Assembly: GCA_018697195.1 (NCBI GenBank)
Contig: CM031878.1
Span: 69,875,816-69,939,815 of the forward strand
Direction: 5' to 3'
Source: Certhia americana
Lineage: Eukaryota > Chordata > Aves > Passeriformes > Certhiidae
DNA: 64,000 nucleotides
In this document: one piece after another, positions 63,510-64,000 of the stretch
Numbering within the stretch: the stretch's first letter is position 1
How the letters are laid out: each line of letters opens with the position of its first letter
Notes under the pieces: generated by a model
What the model saw: only the letters and a program-made list of their open reading frames with translations
Database searches by the model: none
What the model was told of the DNA's origin: nothing
Program-made: the position numbers and the translations under genes

Positions 63510-64000
63510 ATGGAGGGCAAGGAGCTGGCGGCGGGGTCCGCGGGGGATGAGGGCTCCAAGGATGCGCTGGGCAAGCCTCTGGGTCCCACGCCAAGCCAGA
63601 GCCGCTTCCAGGTGGACCTGGTGGCCGAGGGGCCCCGCAAGTCGTGCGGGGACGTCGGCGCGGCGGGTAAGGGAGGCGAGGAAGCCAAGGGCAGGTTTCG
63701 GGTGAACTTCGTGGACCCGTCGGCCAGCGGTGAGAGCCCCGGCGAGCCCGGGGGAGGCAGCTCGGAGGGCGGCAATGTGAGCGGCGTCCAGAACGGCGGC
63801 GACACGGTGATGAGCGAGGGCAGCCTGCATTCGGGCGGGCACCACCACTACTACTATGATACCCACACCAACACCTACTACCTGCGCACCTTCGGTCACA
63901 ACACCATGGACGCCGTGCCCCGCATCGACCACTATCGACACACAGCCGCCGACCTGGGCGAGAAGCTGCTCCGCCCCAGCCTGGCCGAGCTGCACGATGA
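63510..64000 (+). CDS. SLC12A2: Na-K-2Cl cotransporter NKCC1, first coding exon (5' partial gene, runs off window)
   Basis: Translation from the ATG at 63510 gives 163 codons plus two bases with no stop. SLC12A2 is an electroneutral Na+/K+/2Cl- importer of the (basolateral) plasma membrane that sets cell volume and intracellular chloride; only its cytosolic regulatory N-terminus is encoded here. Seen in the sequence: [16 protein letters not shown] at residues 23-38 with an RFxV motif (32-35), a second RFRV at 62-65 overlapping RVNFVD (64-69), then QNGGDTV, a His/Tyr stretch (111-116), [20 protein letters not shown] (117-136) and RPSLAELHD at the edge. In the family, RFxV docks SPAK/OSR1 kinases, RVxFxD binds PP1, and Thr118, Thr122, Thr127 and Thr132 match the human activating cluster Thr203/207/212/217. 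The start context is strong (A at -3, G at +4). The segment before the Thr cluster is about 85 residues shorter than in human and lacks the Ala-rich tract. The transmembrane domain lies in later exons outside the window. Confidence 0.97.
   Translation, partial: MEGKELAAGSAGDEGSKDALGKPLGPTPSQSRFQVDLVAEGPRKSCGDVGAAGKGGEEAKGRFRVNFVDPSASGESPGEPGGGSSEGGNVSGVQNGGDTVMSEGSLHSGGHHHYYYDTHTNTYYLRTFGHNTMDAVPRIDHYRHTAADLGEKLLRPSLAELHD

Noticed and set aside
62924..63550. 208-codon plus-strand frame over the SLC12A2 5' UTR, and the 111-codon frame at 63109-63444
   Set aside because: Both are out of frame with SLC12A2 and composed of Arg/Ala/Pro/Gly typical of translated CpG island.
63227..63995. Minus-strand frames of 184-192 codons antisense to SLC12A2 exon 1
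   Set aside because: They are GC-driven shadows of the real exon on the other strand.
1..64000. CRISPR arrays, operons, prophage or bacterial genes
   Set aside because: Tandem arrays here are simple repeats or minisatellites without spacers, and the CR1 content and CpG island mark vertebrate nuclear DNA.

Overview
This is a window of a vertebrate nuclear genome, almost certainly avian. The main reason is the repeat content: every clear interspersed repeat is a 3' piece of a CR1 non-LTR retrotransposon, and no mammalian SINE or L1 was recognised. The composition is about 40% GC with AT-rich spacer DNA, followed by an abrupt CpG-island promoter at the right end. Nothing bacterial or archaeal is present (no operons, ribosome binding sites or CRISPR array).

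The one secure gene is at the right edge. An ATG at 63510 in a strong Kozak context opens the first coding exon of SLC12A2 (NKCC1, the Na-K-2Cl cotransporter), read on the plus strand and cut by the window end. It encodes the cytosolic regulatory N-terminus, with two RFxV kinase-docking motifs, an overlapping PP1-type motif and the conserved threonine cluster. Upstream lie a GC-box-rich CpG island (about 62930-63509) and a degenerate GTGTGA/GGTCC/GGGG minisatellite (62080-62990), into which a CR1 copy appears to have inserted.

The remaining 62 kb reads as non-coding 5' flanking DNA. From left to right: a 1.1 kb pyrimidine-only block (about 150-1130) of CT simple repeat, CTCGAACT-type tandem repeats and a CCCTTT hexamer array; then AT-rich unique sequence with CR1 fragments near 4.8, 7.0, 15.8, 22.5, 29.7, 55.4 and 62.2 kb; a probable solo LTR near 36.8-37.2 kb; and a run of four small hairpins at 37.34-37.46 kb. 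A nearly identical pair of 154-bp direct repeats lies at 21356 and 23944. Further features are a canonical G-quadruplex motif at 31.2 kb and several simple repeats (GTT, GAT, AAAC, AAAAC, GT/G-rich and A/C-rich).

Most open reading frames of 60-250 codons in the window are chance, low-complexity or repeat-derived. One minus-strand 102-codon ORF (17083-17391) has a strong start context and an N-terminal hydrophobic segment, and is listed as a weak microprotein candidate. I found no convincing undescribed multi-gene system. The best leads for a second look are the hairpin cluster, the recent 154-bp duplication and the minisatellite beside the SLC12A2 promoter.
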